Shown one piece after another: positions 36,501-46,317 of a stretch of DNA of 64,000 bases. This stretch comes from Marinobacter sp. F4218 (GTDB taxonomy: Bacteria; Pseudomonadota; Gammaproteobacteria; Pseudomonadales; Oleiphilaceae), in contig NZ_JAHZIL010000002.1 in the NCBI RefSeq assembly GCF_019443085.1, positions 496,001 through 560,000 of the forward strand, read 5' to 3'. The position numbers were made by a program, and so were the translations under genes. Below the pieces are notes generated by a model, which worked only from the letters and a program-made list of their open reading frames with translations, did not search any database and was not told where the DNA came from. Position 1 is the stretch's first letter; the number at the start of each line of letters is the position of its first letter.

Positions 36501-37067
36501 TCAACCACCCCGGCCGATTTTGTAGAAATTTCCGCGACTAAAAACCCCCAGCATCCGGTCGTCTGCCCCGCCCTGTTCAACAACATGATTGGCCAGATCG
36601 TAAAATGCTGCGGTCACCAATCTTGCATCGACACCGTGACGAACCCGAACGACCGGGCGTGGTTCCTCGGAATCCGGATACACCCCGACATCGAGCGGGT
36701 GGTCCTCTCCGACCTCGAGCGTTTCACCCACATTGGTCGTCAGCTTGATGACCTGATCCTGCCCCTCACCTTCGACCGTCAGGGAGTGAGCGAGCAAAGG
36801 GGTGTCTTCCACCTGGATCCGCCACTTCTCCACCGGGGTTACCAGGTAATACTCGCCGTCTTCTTCCCGGCGCAGGATCGTGGAAAACAGGCGAACGATC
36901 GCCTCGCGGGCCAGCGGCTCACCTTTGTGTATCCATTGCCCGTCCCGGGTGATGCGCAGATCCATGTCACCGGAGAGTTCGGGGTGCCATTGGTCGAGCG
37001 GCGGTTGTTCGGGGTTCTTCACAATCTGCTCCACTTGCCTGGCGAGGTTTTCCGGGTTCTGGCTCAT
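36501..37067 (-). CDS. DUF1285 protein
   Basis: 188 residues from ATG 37067 (GGAG upstream); a longer frame to 37109 begins in the gap after the radical SAM gene. DMDLRITRDGQWIHKGEPLAREAIVRLFSTILRRE and the YYLVTPVEKWRIQVED segment are the DUF1285 pattern, a two-domain fold of unknown function known from structural genomics. Probably cotranscribed with the upstream radical SAM gene. Confidence 0.82.
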   Translation of the reverse strand: MSQNPENLARQVEQIVKNPEQPPLDQWHPELSGDMDLRITRDGQWIHKGEPLAREAIVRLFSTILRREEDGEYYLVTPVEKWRIQVEDTPLLAHSLTVEGEGQDQVIKLTTNVGETLEVGEDHPLDVGVYPDSEEPRPVVRVRHGVDARLVTAAFYDLANHVVEQGGADDRMLGVFSRGNFYKIGRGG

Positions 37068-37090
37068 ACGATGGCTCCGCAATCTTTCCG

Positions 37091-37987
37091 TTACAACCCA
37101 CGCATCCATTCCGCCCTGAGCGGAACGGCACCGGGGCTGCTGATTGCCAGATCAACCTGATCCAGCATCTTCTGTTTGTCGCGCCCCAGCGTTCCTTTCA
37201 GGACGAGGTAGTTTGACGCGTGGTCACTACGAAACACCGTGCGTTCCAGCTCAAGATGCTCCAGAAACAGTTTGATTTCCTCGAATAGCCCCTGCTGGGA
37301 CAGAGGCACAAAGTCGTCCCCGAATCCTGCCCGGAACCGTTCCTCTCCCTGAGGAAAGCTCACGACCAGCGTAGACAGGAAATCCGGCTGCGTTTCGTTG
37401 CACAGTGTGGCGGTATTGATGGCATGCTGGCGCGACAGGCTTTCGCCACCCAGCCCATTCAGAACCATTACCGAGCTCGTCAGACCCGCCTCCCGGATTT
37501 TCAGCAACGCAGAGCGGGTGGATTCCCAGGACTCCCCTTTATTAACCCGGTTCAGTATCTCGTCGTCTCCGGATTCCATCCCCACGTAAAGTATCTCTAG
37601 CCCGGCGTCCTTCAGCTGTGCCAGCTCTTCCACCGTTTTCTTCGCCAGGTTTCGGGGCAGACAGTAACTGGACACCCGCCGCAGATCCGGAAAGGCCGCC
37701 TTCAGATCTGCCAGGATCTCCAGCAGACGCCGCGTTGGCAGCACTATCGCGTCGCCATCTGCCAGGAAGACCCGCCTCACACCCCCGAGGCTGCGCGCTG
37801 CTTTGTCGATATCCCGACGAACGTCCTCCGGCTTGCGGGCCCGGAACTTCTTCTGCGGTTGGGTGTACATTTCGCAAAAGGTGCATTTGTTCCAGGAACA
37901 CCCGTTGGTTACCGGAAGGATGAGGGATTTCGCCTCACTGGGCGGGCGAAAGACCGGCTCAACGTAATCAATGGGAAAACTGTACAT
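37091..37987 (-). CDS. Radical SAM protein
   Basis: 298 residues. The cluster motif CSWNKCTFCEMY (CxxxCxxC, near residue 30) binds 4Fe-4S; YVGMESGDDEILNRVNKG and VMVLNGLGGE are typical of the HemN/Elp3-like B12-independent subgroup. No second cluster or methyltransferase domain is visible, and the substrate is not known. Confidence 0.85.
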   Translation of the reverse strand: MYSFPIDYVEPVFRPPSEAKSLILPVTNGCSWNKCTFCEMYTQPQKKFRARKPEDVRRDIDKAARSLGGVRRVFLADGDAIVLPTRRLLEILADLKAAFPDLRRVSSYCLPRNLAKKTVEELAQLKDAGLEILYVGMESGDDEILNRVNKGESWESTRSALLKIREAGLTSSVMVLNGLGGESLSRQHAINTATLCNETQPDFLSTLVVSFPQGEERFRAGFGDDFVPLSQQGLFEEIKLFLEHLELERTVFRSDHASNYLVLKGTLGRDKQKMLDQVDLAISSPGAVPLRAEWMRGL

Positions 37988-38030
37988 ATCAGGAACTCAA
38001 TCAATAGCAGGAAATTCGATAAGGAGGAGA

Positions 38031-38486
38031 TCAGGGCAAAAACTGGGCTTTCAAGTCTGCACATCCGGGACCGACCACAGGCATATCTAGCAGCACCGCC
38101 TGCGACGTCATAAAGGGAATGCCATGGCGGTGGCCGTCGACCAGCAAGGTGGCAAGACTGCCCACCAGGGGCATGTGCGAGATGAGCAGCAGCGGTGAGG
38201 TCCGGTTTTCCAGCAAGGCGTCAAGGCACAGGCCAGGATCGTCATCCGGCGTAAGGAACTGCTTCTCTTCCACGGCACAGTTCAGGATTTCCGACACAAT
38301 GGCCGAGGTCTCTCTGGCCCGCACGTAAGGGCTGGTCCAGATCAGCTTGGGTCGCCACGGGGATTCCGCCATCTGCGCAGCAGACTCGGCAACATGCAGG
38401 CGCCCGGCTTCGGTCAGCTCGCGCTCCTGGTCAAGCGTATGCCAGCCAGCTTCGCCGTGCCGCATGATAAGCAACTGCACAGGCAA
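38031..38486 (-). CDS. sixA: Phosphohistidine phosphatase SixA-like
   Basis: 151 residues. LIMRHGEAGW holds the catalytic RHG and SHMP the second histidine of the phosphoglycerate-mutase fold. SixA removes phosphate from histidine phosphotransfer proteins (nitrogen PTS NPr in E. coli). Lies 18 bases downstream of gpsA. Confidence 0.87.
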   Translation of the reverse strand: MPVQLLIMRHGEAGWHTLDQERELTEAGRLHVAESAAQMAESPWRPKLIWTSPYVRARETSAIVSEILNCAVEEKQFLTPDDDPGLCLDALLENRTSPLLLISHMPLVGSLATLLVDGHRHGIPFMTSQAVLLDMPVVGPGCADLKAQFLP

Positions 38487-38504
38487 CCCTCCACTGAATA
38501 AACG

Positions 38505-39572
38505 TTACTGACTGATCGTGCGCGGCAGTATAAATTCCACGTCGGAATTCTGCACCGCCATCATCAGGCTGTTGATGACTGCCTTGATGGACGCCGTACC
38601 ATAGAGAATTTCGTACAAACCCCGCACCAGGGGCATGTAGATCCCGATAGCCTCGGACTTCTCTTTCACCAGTTTCAGAGTATAAATACCCTCGGCGACC
38701 TGGCCCAGCTCCGCCACGGCATCGTCCAGCTTCTGGCCCTTGCCCACGGCATAGCCAACCCGATAATTCCGGCTCTTGGACGAGGTGCAGGTCACGATGA
38801 GATCCCCCACCCCCGCCAGGCCCATGAAGGTCATGGGGTTGGCGCCGAGGCTGACGGCGAAACGGCTCATTTCTGCCAGCCCGCGGGTAATCAGCATAGC
38901 CTTGGCGTTTTCACCCATTTCCAGAGCCGACGCGAGACCGGCCACGATGGCATAGATGTTCTTCAGGGCGCCCGCCAGCTCCACGCCATAGATATCCACA
39001 TTGGCATAGACCCGGAAATACTCACAGCCGAGCAGATCCTGCACTGTCCGCCGCACGTCCGGATCTTTGGCGGCGATCACCGTCGCAGTCAGATCCCGGT
39101 TTACAATTTCGCTGGCAAGGTTGGGGCCGCTAAGAACACCGATGCGGCAACGCGGTATCTCCTCCTGGAGAATCTCGCTCATCAGCTTGAAACCATGCTC
39201 TTCGATGCCTTTGGTCAGGCTGACAACAATCTGGCCGTCACGGAACTGATCGCTGTGGTCCCGGATAACGAACCGAAATGCTTTGCTCGGTATGGCGACG
39301 AAAACAATCTCGGCATTGCCCACAGCCTCGGCGAGATCTGTCGTAGGCTGGATATCGCCGGAGAGCTCAACGCCTGGCATGTATCGGCTATTGATGCGGG
39401 TCTTGGTGATTTCTGCTACTTGAGCGTCATCGCGCATCCAGAAGTGAACACGATGGCCGTTTTCGCCCAGCACTTTGGTCATTGCCGTACCGAAGCTGCC
39501 ACCGCCAAGTACCGCTACGTCGTGTACCGGCCCCTTGGCGCCATTGTCTTGAGGCGAGTTCTTTTCAGACAT
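38505..39572 (-). CDS. gpsA: Glycerol-3-phosphate dehydrogenase [NAD(P)+]
   Basis: 355 residues. NAD motif [15 protein letters not shown] (near residue 20), [22 protein letters not shown] and active-site Lys in [12 protein letters not shown]. Makes sn-glycerol 3-phosphate for phospholipid synthesis. First of a gpsA-sixA pair. Confidence 0.94.
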   Translation of the reverse strand: MSEKNSPQDNGAKGPVHDVAVLGGGSFGTAMTKVLGENGHRVHFWMRDDAQVAEITKTRINSRYMPGVELSGDIQPTTDLAEAVGNAEIVFVAIPSKAFRFVIRDHSDQFRDGQIVVSLTKGIEEHGFKLMSEILQEEIPRCRIGVLSGPNLASEIVNRDLTATVIAAKDPDVRRTVQDLLGCEYFRVYANVDIYGVELAGALKNIYAIVAGLASALEMGENAKAMLITRGLAEMSRFAVSLGANPMTFMGLAGVGDLIVTCTSSKSRNYRVGYAVGKGQKLDDAVAELGQVAEGIYTLKLVKEKSEAIGIYMPLVRGLYEILYGTASIKAVINSLMMAVQNSDVEFILPRTISQ

Positions 39573-39642
39573 AACTCTTCCACTGTTTTATAAAAAAAGA
39601 CGATGAGAACCCGGAGCGCTTCAGGATCAAAAACGTGCCGGC

Positions 39643-40134
39643 TTAACCGGGCTCTTCACATTCGAGCGCACGCACCAGATTCTTGAACTCTTCCCTGTTC
39701 CGGCTGTTCAGCCCCATCAGCACCTTGTGAGCGTCCAGGACCTTATCGCGGACCTGTTGCTCGCTGGCTTTCAATACGGGAATCTCTTCGAGCTCTTCAA
39801 TACGGGACGCGGGTTCTCGAACAATAATGAAAATCTTGTCGAACCCCATGGATGTGATAATGCGGGTAATATCCGGGTTGGTGGAAATCAGCGTGGGGAG
39901 GAAATGGCTTTGTTGCTGGGCGGCCATGGCGATCTTGGCGAGGAGCCCGAGCGTGGTGCTGTCGATGATTTCGGTTTCAGTCAGATCAACGACCACGGTT
40001 TTGAACTGGGGATCCTGGGTGATGGACTCAACCAGATTGTCCAGCGTCGAACACAGGTTCAGCCGGATTTCGCCAATAAACTTCAGGACATAGATGCCCT
40101 GTTTTTCAGCTTGCAGGATCTTGTAACCAGCCAT
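39643..40134 (-). CDS. STAS-domain anti-sigma factor antagonist (HsbA-like)
   Basis: 163 residues. STAS fold with VVVDLTETEIIDSTTLGLLAKI, where the first Ser of IIDSTT is the usual phosphorylation site. A C-terminal extension (~105-160) is helical. Size, extension and the phosphatase/response-regulator gene 14 bases upstream match the HsbA-HsbR pair of Pseudomonas, which switches between flagellar and biofilm programmes through FlgM and c-di-GMP. The assignment is by resemblance. Confidence 0.75.
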   Translation of the reverse strand: MAGYKILQAEKQGIYVLKFIGEIRLNLCSTLDNLVESITQDPQFKTVVVDLTETEIIDSTTLGLLAKIAMAAQQQSHFLPTLISTNPDITRIITSMGFDKIFIIVREPASRIEELEEIPVLKASEQQVRDKVLDAHKVLMGLNSRNREEFKNLVRALECEEPG

Positions 40135-40148
40135 TTTTCACACTGCCA

Positions 40149-41357
40149 CTATTTCGACGACGTGTTATCTGATCCGATCATGGTATCAGTAACCGACACG
40201 ATAGCTATATCGTCCGGTAATTCCGTGATCTCGTCGAGATTCAGAGCCTCATTAAGGGAGGCGATAGTGTGACTACCTCCTGAAACGAGTTCAAGTAGCG
40301 TCCTTTCCTTTTCATCAAGGCTTTTGGCGCGAATGACCTCCAAAATGCCGTCCGAGAACAGGATTAGCCGGAACGGTTTATCCAGCGGTATTTCGTAAAC
40401 CTCCCACTGGGGCGCCTCAAAAAGGCCTACCGGTAACCCACTCCCCTCCAGAAACGCAGTTTCGCCGCCTTCAAAGGACAGAATGGGCATCGGGAAATGG
40501 GCCCCTACTGCGTACTTTAATTTACGCTCGTTGACAGAAATAATGCCAACAAACACGGTTACGTGTTTGCCGAGACCCGTATCAAGCAACTCCGAATTGA
40601 TCCGTTCAAGGAAGCGATCCGGGTACAGGATGTCATCACTGGACTGGCGCCGGAGGTTCCGCTGCAACCGGTTGGTCAGGTTTTTCAGAAGCACGGTGAC
40701 GAAAGCGGAACTGGCGCCGTGGCCCGAAACATCGGCAATGTAGACCAGCACCTGGTCTTCGGAAATGCGAAAGTAGTCCAGGAAATCGCCACTGAGATAC
40801 AGGGACGGTTTTATCAGGTGATCAACATGTAACCCCACCAGATCCTGCTCATGATCCGGAAGCATGCGCAGCTGAACTTTCCGGCCGGCCCGCTGATCCG
40901 CCCGAAGTTCGGCAATACCGTTGCGCAAATCCCGATTCGCTTCCTCCAGTTCGTGGCGGTAAAGCTGATTCAGGCGATTCACCCGGACACGGTCAAAGAG
41001 CTTTTCAATGACGTCATCCAGTGCGCCTTTGTCATCGTTGCAGGGCTTTAGCACGAAGTCCGCAGCCCCTGCCCGGAGCGCTTTTACCACGTCGGCGCTG
41101 GAGTCACTAGTGGAACAGCAGACGATGGGCGTGAAGGTTTCGGATTCCTCCAGGCGGGAGGCAAGGTCGCCGATCGCTGATGGCGGAAGGTCTGCAAAGA
41201 TGACATCAGGAATGCTATCGTCAAACAGCGTCTTGGCAGAAGACAGACCGGAATACCCGGTAACATAAAAGCCTCGGGCCTCCAGATAATGAGCCAGATC
41301 CCGGCGGGCCTTTTCATCAGCATCAATAATCAGTATGCGCTCGGTGCGCGAGGTCAT
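40149..41357 (-). CDS. Response regulator with PP2C/SpoIIE phosphatase domain (HsbR/RssB-like)
   Basis: 402 residues: receiver domain (ILIIDADEKARRDL; phospho-acceptor Asp in VIFADLPP near residue 55), a short helical linker and a SpoIIE-type phosphatase (residues ~190-390; LSGDFLDYFRISEDQVLVYIADVSGHG, with LFSDGILEV). It should dephosphorylate the adjacent STAS protein when its receiver is phosphorylated. No histidine kinase lies nearby. Confidence 0.85.
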   Translation of the reverse strand: MTSRTERILIIDADEKARRDLAHYLEARGFYVTGYSGLSSAKTLFDDSIPDVIFADLPPSAIGDLASRLEESETFTPIVCCSTSDSSADVVKALRAGAADFVLKPCNDDKGALDDVIEKLFDRVRVNRLNQLYRHELEEANRDLRNGIAELRADQRAGRKVQLRMLPDHEQDLVGLHVDHLIKPSLYLSGDFLDYFRISEDQVLVYIADVSGHGASSAFVTVLLKNLTNRLQRNLRRQSSDDILYPDRFLERINSELLDTGLGKHVTVFVGIISVNERKLKYAVGAHFPMPILSFEGGETAFLEGSGLPVGLFEAPQWEVYEIPLDKPFRLILFSDGILEVIRAKSLDEKERTLLELVSGGSHTIASLNEALNLDEITELPDDIAIVSVTDTMIGSDNTSSK

Positions 41358-41471
41358 GGCTGTTGCCCTAAGCTACCAGCGATAAAAGGAAAATCGGCTT
41401 TAATAAGCCTATTCTGGCACGACCCTGTGATATAACAAGGCCAGTTTTACTAAATTGGGAGATTCCTGGAT

Positions 41472-42956
41472 ATGAGAAGTGCCGTAAACGACTTGCTAGG
41501 CGCTTATGACAAGCTGATCATGGATCCAGTCCATGGCGGCATCCCCCTCTACCGGCACGAAATCCAGGTTATCGATCACCCCCTGTTCCAGCGCCTCAGA
41601 AACATCTGCCAGAACGACATTCTGAGCCTCGTTTTCCCGGGGGCAACCCACTCCCGCTTTCTTCACAGCATTGGTGTCATGCATGTGGGAACACGCATGT
41701 TCCGATCCATGATCGACGCCTATCTACGGGAACGACAACTAAGCAAGCAGACGGACCTCAGCCTGAGCCAGCTTGATGCAATCGACTACCTCGCCAAGAC
41801 CATTCGCTTGGGGTGTCTGCTGCACGACAGCGGCCATTCCAGCTTCTCTCACCAGTTTACGCAGGCCCGCCGCATTCGCGACCTGATGTCCCGCCCGGGA
41901 CGCTTCGGAGATCTCTGGACCGGCGTCGAATACTCGGCCTACCATTCCGCTGAGCCGGATGAACTGGAACACGAGCACTATTCCGTACGCGTTGCCCACG
42001 ACGTGCTCACGGCCGTCGATCTGGAGAGTGCCGGGCTCTGTGCCCGCGATGTCATCGGGATCATGGAGACTACGGATGTGTCGCCCAGCGACACCTTTCG
42101 CCGCCACGCGCGAACGTTCTGGGCTTTTATTGCCGGTGAGGACGCTGAATCCGGATCCCTGATCAGCAACGATATCCCCCGCATGGTCATGGACCTGCTT
42201 AAATCGATCGTTTCCGGAGAAATTGATGCGGACCGTGCCGATTACATGCTCAGGGACGGTTTCCACTCATCAGTGACTATCGGTGGTTTCAATCTGGACC
42301 ACCTGCTGAGCAACCTCCGGTTCGGCTGGAACGTTTCCGAGCCGTGGCTGGGATTGGCGATTACCCAGAAAGGCCTCGGAGCCCTTGAGGATTTCGTGTA
42401 CAGCCGGCACCAGATGTACCGCAAGGTCTACGCCCACAAAACGGCCCTCGGCTTCGACTGGCTTCTGCGGGAAGCCATCAATGAAGTGCTGGAAGACCCC
42501 GAGAATTTTCAGTGGGTGGATACCTGCCTGAGCGACATGCGGTTTTTCGCCGAGCTGACCGACAACTTCTTCTGGGAAGCCTTCCGCAAGGTCGCAAGGC
42601 GAAACCCGGCCAGCTTCTCGTTCTGCATCGTCAACCGGGTCAAACTCAACCATCTCGACACCCGAGAGGATCTGAGCGATCGCGGCATTGAGCGTCACAG
42701 CGCCTGGCTGGCGCAGGAACTGAAGCTCAATCCCGCGCACGTCGTGACCTGCTCCATGCGGGCAAGGTTTTCGAATATTCAGGATAACTTCAACGGCATC
42801 AAGGTCCTGACAAGGGATCCGATCAACCGAAAGCGGTCATTGAAGAAGATTACGCACGTCAGCGCCTTTTTCAGCAAATTCAGTGACGGTACGATCACGC
42901 ACTTCTACCTGCGCCCGGACGTAACCACCCAGGGCCAGGACGGCATGACCGAGTAA
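41472..42956 (+). CDS. HD-domain phosphohydrolase (dGTPase/SAMHD1-like)
   Basis: 494 residues. FPGATHSRFLHSIGVMHV, the HD pair in LLHDSGHSSFSHQF and the later Asp in GEIDADRADYMLRDGF mark a metal-dependent phosphohydrolase of the COG1078/SAMHD1 type. It may act on deoxynucleotides, but specificity cannot be read here. Divergent from the response-regulator gene. Confidence 0.85.
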   Translation: MRSAVNDLLGAYDKLIMDPVHGGIPLYRHEIQVIDHPLFQRLRNICQNDILSLVFPGATHSRFLHSIGVMHVGTRMFRSMIDAYLRERQLSKQTDLSLSQLDAIDYLAKTIRLGCLLHDSGHSSFSHQFTQARRIRDLMSRPGRFGDLWTGVEYSAYHSAEPDELEHEHYSVRVAHDVLTAVDLESAGLCARDVIGIMETTDVSPSDTFRRHARTFWAFIAGEDAESGSLISNDIPRMVMDLLKSIVSGEIDADRADYMLRDGFHSSVTIGGFNLDHLLSNLRFGWNVSEPWLGLAITQKGLGALEDFVYSRHQMYRKVYAHKTALGFDWLLREAINEVLEDPENFQWVDTCLSDMRFFAELTDNFFWEAFRKVARRNPASFSFCIVNRVKLNHLDTREDLSDRGIERHSAWLAQELKLNPAHVVTCSMRARFSNIQDNFNGIKVLTRDPINRKRSLKKITHVSAFFSKFSDGTITHFYLRPDVTTQGQDGMTE

Positions 42957-42962
42957 CCGGCG

Positions 42963-43982
42963 TCAGTCATCCTCCGACATTGCGGCCACCAGGCTGCAAG
43001 CACTGTTGAAGGCGCCTTCAACCCGCCCTCCACTGAGCCAGTCTCCGGCGATGCCAATGTTCTGATCAGCAAACCAGAGGTGTCCGGGCTGTTCGCTGTC
43101 CGCCGAACGGGCATAGAGCCACCGGTGAGTCACCACCTTGTCCGGCTCGCCGGCGGAACCGACCAGTTCCCGGAAGGCGTCAACCATCAACTGCGCGACG
43201 TCTGCCGCGGGCGTTTCTACGTGCTGTTCGGTCCATTCCGGGTTGGCATGCAACACCCACCATTGGCCGGAGTCTTCCCTGCCGGGCTTGCTGGAGTTGT
43301 TAGCCACCCAATAAAGCACCGGGTGTTCAACACGCATCCCTTCGTAAGCAGCACTGGGCGCATGCTCGAAATGCGCCGCCACTGCCCAGCAAGGTAATAC
43401 CTTTTTGACGGGCTCATCCAGCTTGGCCGCCAGCTCGCCAAGATTGCTGTCTACCAGCAGGGTCCGGGTCTGGGCCGGGGGCGCCGTGATCACTACTTGA
43501 TCGAATTCACCAAGCGCGGTGCCTTCCGTGTCCGTCAGAGACCATCGACGCCCCACTTTTTCAAGTGCTTCAACCCGGGTCTCCGCCACCACTTGAAGGT
43601 GCGCGGAGAGCGCCCGGGAAATAGCTGTCATTCGGGGGCTTCCGACGTACCGGGGTTCATCCGGGAAGCTATCCCACTCACCTCGCTCATTCCGGAACGC
43701 GAATCGGCCCTGCCACTCGGCGAACGCGCTATCACCGGCGAATTCTTGAAGGAATGGAAGAAATGCAGGATTACGGGCGGTGAAATACTGAGCTCCTACG
43801 TCCGCCGATCCGCCCTGAACCCGTTTGGCTGCCAGCCTTCCACCCGGACCGCGGCTTTTCTCGAAAACCGTGACATCGTGGCCCTGTCGCTTCAACTTCA
43901 GGCCGGCCGTAAGTCCGGACAGGCCTGAACCAACAACTGCAATACGGCGTATATGGGTTGACTGCGATGGCTGATTAAACAT
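42963..43982 (-). CDS. FAD-dependent amine oxidase / renalase-like oxidoreductase
   Basis: 339 residues. RIAVVGSGLSGLTAGLKLKRQGHDVTVFEKSRGPGGRLA is the FAD-binding start, and GDWLSGGRVEGAFNSA the C-terminal FAD motif. Resembles the COG3380 renalase-like group; substrate unknown. Divergent from the lipid operon with a 117-base shared region, so it may share its regulation. Convergent with the HD gene. Confidence 0.85.
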   Translation of the reverse strand: MFNQPSQSTHIRRIAVVGSGLSGLTAGLKLKRQGHDVTVFEKSRGPGGRLAAKRVQGGSADVGAQYFTARNPAFLPFLQEFAGDSAFAEWQGRFAFRNERGEWDSFPDEPRYVGSPRMTAISRALSAHLQVVAETRVEALEKVGRRWSLTDTEGTALGEFDQVVITAPPAQTRTLLVDSNLGELAAKLDEPVKKVLPCWAVAAHFEHAPSAAYEGMRVEHPVLYWVANNSSKPGREDSGQWWVLHANPEWTEQHVETPAADVAQLMVDAFRELVGSAGEPDKVVTHRWLYARSADSEQPGHLWFADQNIGIAGDWLSGGRVEGAFNSACSLVAAMSEDD

Positions 43983-43992
43983 GGGTTATCGT

Positions 43993-44019
43993 GCATCCAA
44001 AGTGATGAGTTAGAACGTA
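43993..44019 (+). promoter_or_regulatory. Possible ECF-type promoter of the lipid operon
   Basis: GCATCC (43993-43998) and CGTA (44016-44019) are 17 bases apart. This resembles the TGATCC/CGTA promoters of RpoE-ChrR-type ECF sigma factors, with mismatches in the -35 part and one base short of the usual spacing. No sigma-70 promoter was obvious in the same gap. Confidence 0.3.
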
Positions 44020-44099
44020 CAACCCTGCAAGCGTTTTGTTCGGCCAATTCCGATGAACACGCTGTTCAGGTTCATTTTAGAGACAAGGGCAAACAGGGT

Positions 44100-45056
44100 A
44101 TGACCCGAGTACAAAACTGGTTTACAAACATTCTGAGGTGGTTCGATTCCTCTGCGGGTTCGGATCACATCGACGCCAGCTCCCGATCATTCAACTTTAT
44201 CCGGGTTATTCCGTTTCTGGCTTTGCACCTTGCGTGCCTGCTGGCGTTCTACACTGGGGCCAGCACCTTCGCAATCGTGTTCGCAATCGCCTTCTTCGTT
44301 ATAAGGATGTTTGCAATCACGGGTTTTTACCACCGTTATTTCGCCCATAAAACCTTCAAAACAAGCCGGCCCGCCCAATTCGTCTTTGCGGTGCTTGGCG
44401 CCAGCGCAGCCCAGCGTGGGCCCCTCTGGTGGGCCGCCCACCATCGCCATCACCATCAGCATTCCGACCAGGAACAGGATCTGCACTCGCCTCACCATGG
44501 CGGGTTCTGGTGGTCCCATGTGGGCTGGTTCACTTGTGATGCGGGCTTCACCATGGATGAGCGTCGGGTTCGGGACTGGATGAAGTTCCCGGAGCTCCGG
44601 TTCATTAATCGCTTCGATGCAATCGTTCCCGCCCTGGCTGCCATCGCCATCTACGGGCTCGGCGAGGCCCTGGCAGCCTGGGCACCGGGACTGGGCACCA
44701 ATGGCCTGCAGCTGCTGGTGTGGGGTTTCTTCATTTCTACCGTTGCCCTGTTCCACGCAACCGTTTCGATCAACTCGCTTTCCCATGTCTGGGGCAAGCG
44801 GCGGTTTGAAACCTCCGATGGCAGCCGAAACAATTTCTGGCTGGCACTGCTTACCTTGGGTGAAGGTTGGCATAACAACCACCACCGCTGGCCCCAATCG
44901 GTGCGTCAGGGCTTCCGGTGGTACGAGATCGATATCACCTGGTATGGACTATGGCTCCTGTCCCGCCTCGGGATTATCTGGGAGCTCAACCCGATACCCA
45001 AACATATCAAGGAAGAAACCCGTCAACTGGACAGAATGAGGAGAACACGTTCATGA
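44100..45056 (+). CDS. Acyl-CoA / fatty-acid desaturase
   Basis: 318 residues with four membrane helices and the three histidine boxes: HRYFAH (near residue 79), HRHHHQHSD (near 118) and HNNHHRWP (near 260). Stearoyl-CoA desaturase-type di-iron enzyme acting on acyl chains. First gene of an operon of eight; overlaps the next by four bases. Confidence 0.92.
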   Translation: MTRVQNWFTNILRWFDSSAGSDHIDASSRSFNFIRVIPFLALHLACLLAFYTGASTFAIVFAIAFFVIRMFAITGFYHRYFAHKTFKTSRPAQFVFAVLGASAAQRGPLWWAAHHRHHHQHSDQEQDLHSPHHGGFWWSHVGWFTCDAGFTMDERRVRDWMKFPELRFINRFDAIVPALAAIAIYGLGEALAAWAPGLGTNGLQLLVWGFFISTVALFHATVSINSLSHVWGKRRFETSDGSRNNFWLALLTLGEGWHNNHHRWPQSVRQGFRWYEIDITWYGLWLLSRLGIIWELNPIPKHIKEETRQLDRMRRTRS

Positions 45057-45520
45057 CAAGCGCCTCGGCCATTGAAGTCGGTTCTCATAATTCCTCGGTT
45101 CCCGTCACGCTCGCCGATTTCAGGCGGCTGTTTAACGAACTCGACAAGGGCAACCTGAACAAGCTGTCTGAAGTCTACAGCGAAGACATTCAGTTTCAGG
45201 ATCCCTTGGGATCGGTTCAGGGCCTGGATGCATTGACTCAGTATTTTGCCAGTGCCTACGCCAACGCCATCAGCTGCCGGTTCGAGTTCTCAGAGCCGGT
45301 CGTCGATGGCTCCTTTTCAGCCGTGCCCTGGGTTATGCACCTGCGTCACAAACGCATTAATGGTGGCAGGGAAATTCAGGTGGATGGGATCAGTCATCTG
45401 CGGATCGCCAACGGTAAGGTGTGTTATCACCGCGACTACTTCGATGCAGGCCAACTGCTGTATGAAAACCTGCCGGTAGTGGGCGGTGTTATCCGCTGGA
45501 TTAAAGGATACGCCGGATGA
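45053..45520 (+). CDS. NTF2/SnoaL-like protein
   Basis: 155 residues from ATG 45053. DFRRLFNELDKGNLNKLSEVYSEDIQFQDPLG and GKVCYHRDYFDAG are typical of the NTF2-like cone fold (nuclear transport factor 2 family), as found beside SDR and CFA-like genes. Could be an isomerase-like enzyme or a lipid-binding partner. ATGA overlaps on both sides place it firmly inside the operon. Confidence 0.82.
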   Translation: MTSASAIEVGSHNSSVPVTLADFRRLFNELDKGNLNKLSEVYSEDIQFQDPLGSVQGLDALTQYFASAYANAISCRFEFSEPVVDGSFSAVPWVMHLRHKRINGGREIQVDGISHLRIANGKVCYHRDYFDAGQLLYENLPVVGGVIRWIKGYAG

Positions 45521-46317
45521 GTGAACGTCTGCAGACCCACTCGAACATCTGGATCACCGGCGCCAGTTCCGGCATCGGCGAGGCCGTAACCCGGGCCCTT
45601 GCCCGAGGAGGCCATCGACTGGTGCTCTCCGGTCGTCGGGCGCAACCCCTGGAGGAGCTCAAGGCCCTGGCGCCAGAACGGATCCTTACCGCACCTGGCG
45701 ACACCACCAGCAAGGAGGATCTCCGGGGTATCGCCAATGTCCTGGAAAATCACGGCGATCTTCACATGGCGATCCTGAATGCCGGCACCTGTGAATACCT
45801 CGACATAACTCACTACAACAGTGATGTGATCGAGAAGAACATCCACACCAACGTGATCGGAACTGCCCGCTGTCTGGACATAGCGTTACCAGCCCTTAGG
45901 CGCACTCGAGCCAAAGGCTTGCCGGCAACACTGGTGATTGTCAGCTCATCGGCCTGGTGGTTTCCATTCGGCCGCGCCGAAGGCTATGGCGCCTCAAAGG
46001 CTGCCCTGACCTATTTCGCCCAGGCTTTGCGGGCGGATCTGGCCGCCGAAGGGATTGATGTGGTCGTTGTCTCCCCGGGCTTCGTCAAAACACCGCTGAC
46101 GGATCGGAACGACTTCCCCATGCCCTTCCTCGTCTCGGCCGAGGAGGCGGCGGACCGAATCGTTAGCGGCCTGGCCAAGGGCAGGAACGAGATCGCCTTC
46201 CCCAAACGTTTCACCTGGATGCTCCGGATGCTCGGAACTCTGCCACAGGCTCTGATTGATCGCATGGCGGCGAATATGGCGAGAAAAAGTACCACTGAAC
46301 AGGAAAACAATGGATGA
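45517..46317 (+). CDS. Short-chain dehydrogenase/reductase
   Basis: 266 residues. NAD(P) motif ITGASSGIGEAV (near residue 14), NAG and the catalytic Ser...Tyr-x3-Lys in SSSAWWFPFGRAEGYGASKAA. Likely reduces or oxidises a lipid-derived carbonyl or alcohol in the same pathway as its neighbours. Four-base overlaps with both adjoining genes. Confidence 0.9.
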   Translation: MSERLQTHSNIWITGASSGIGEAVTRALARGGHRLVLSGRRAQPLEELKALAPERILTAPGDTTSKEDLRGIANVLENHGDLHMAILNAGTCEYLDITHYNSDVIEKNIHTNVIGTARCLDIALPALRRTRAKGLPATLVIVSSSAWWFPFGRAEGYGASKAALTYFAQALRADLAAEGIDVVVVSPGFVKTPLTDRNDFPMPFLVSAEEAADRIVSGLAKGRNEIAFPKRFTWMLRMLGTLPQALIDRMAANMARKSTTEQENNG

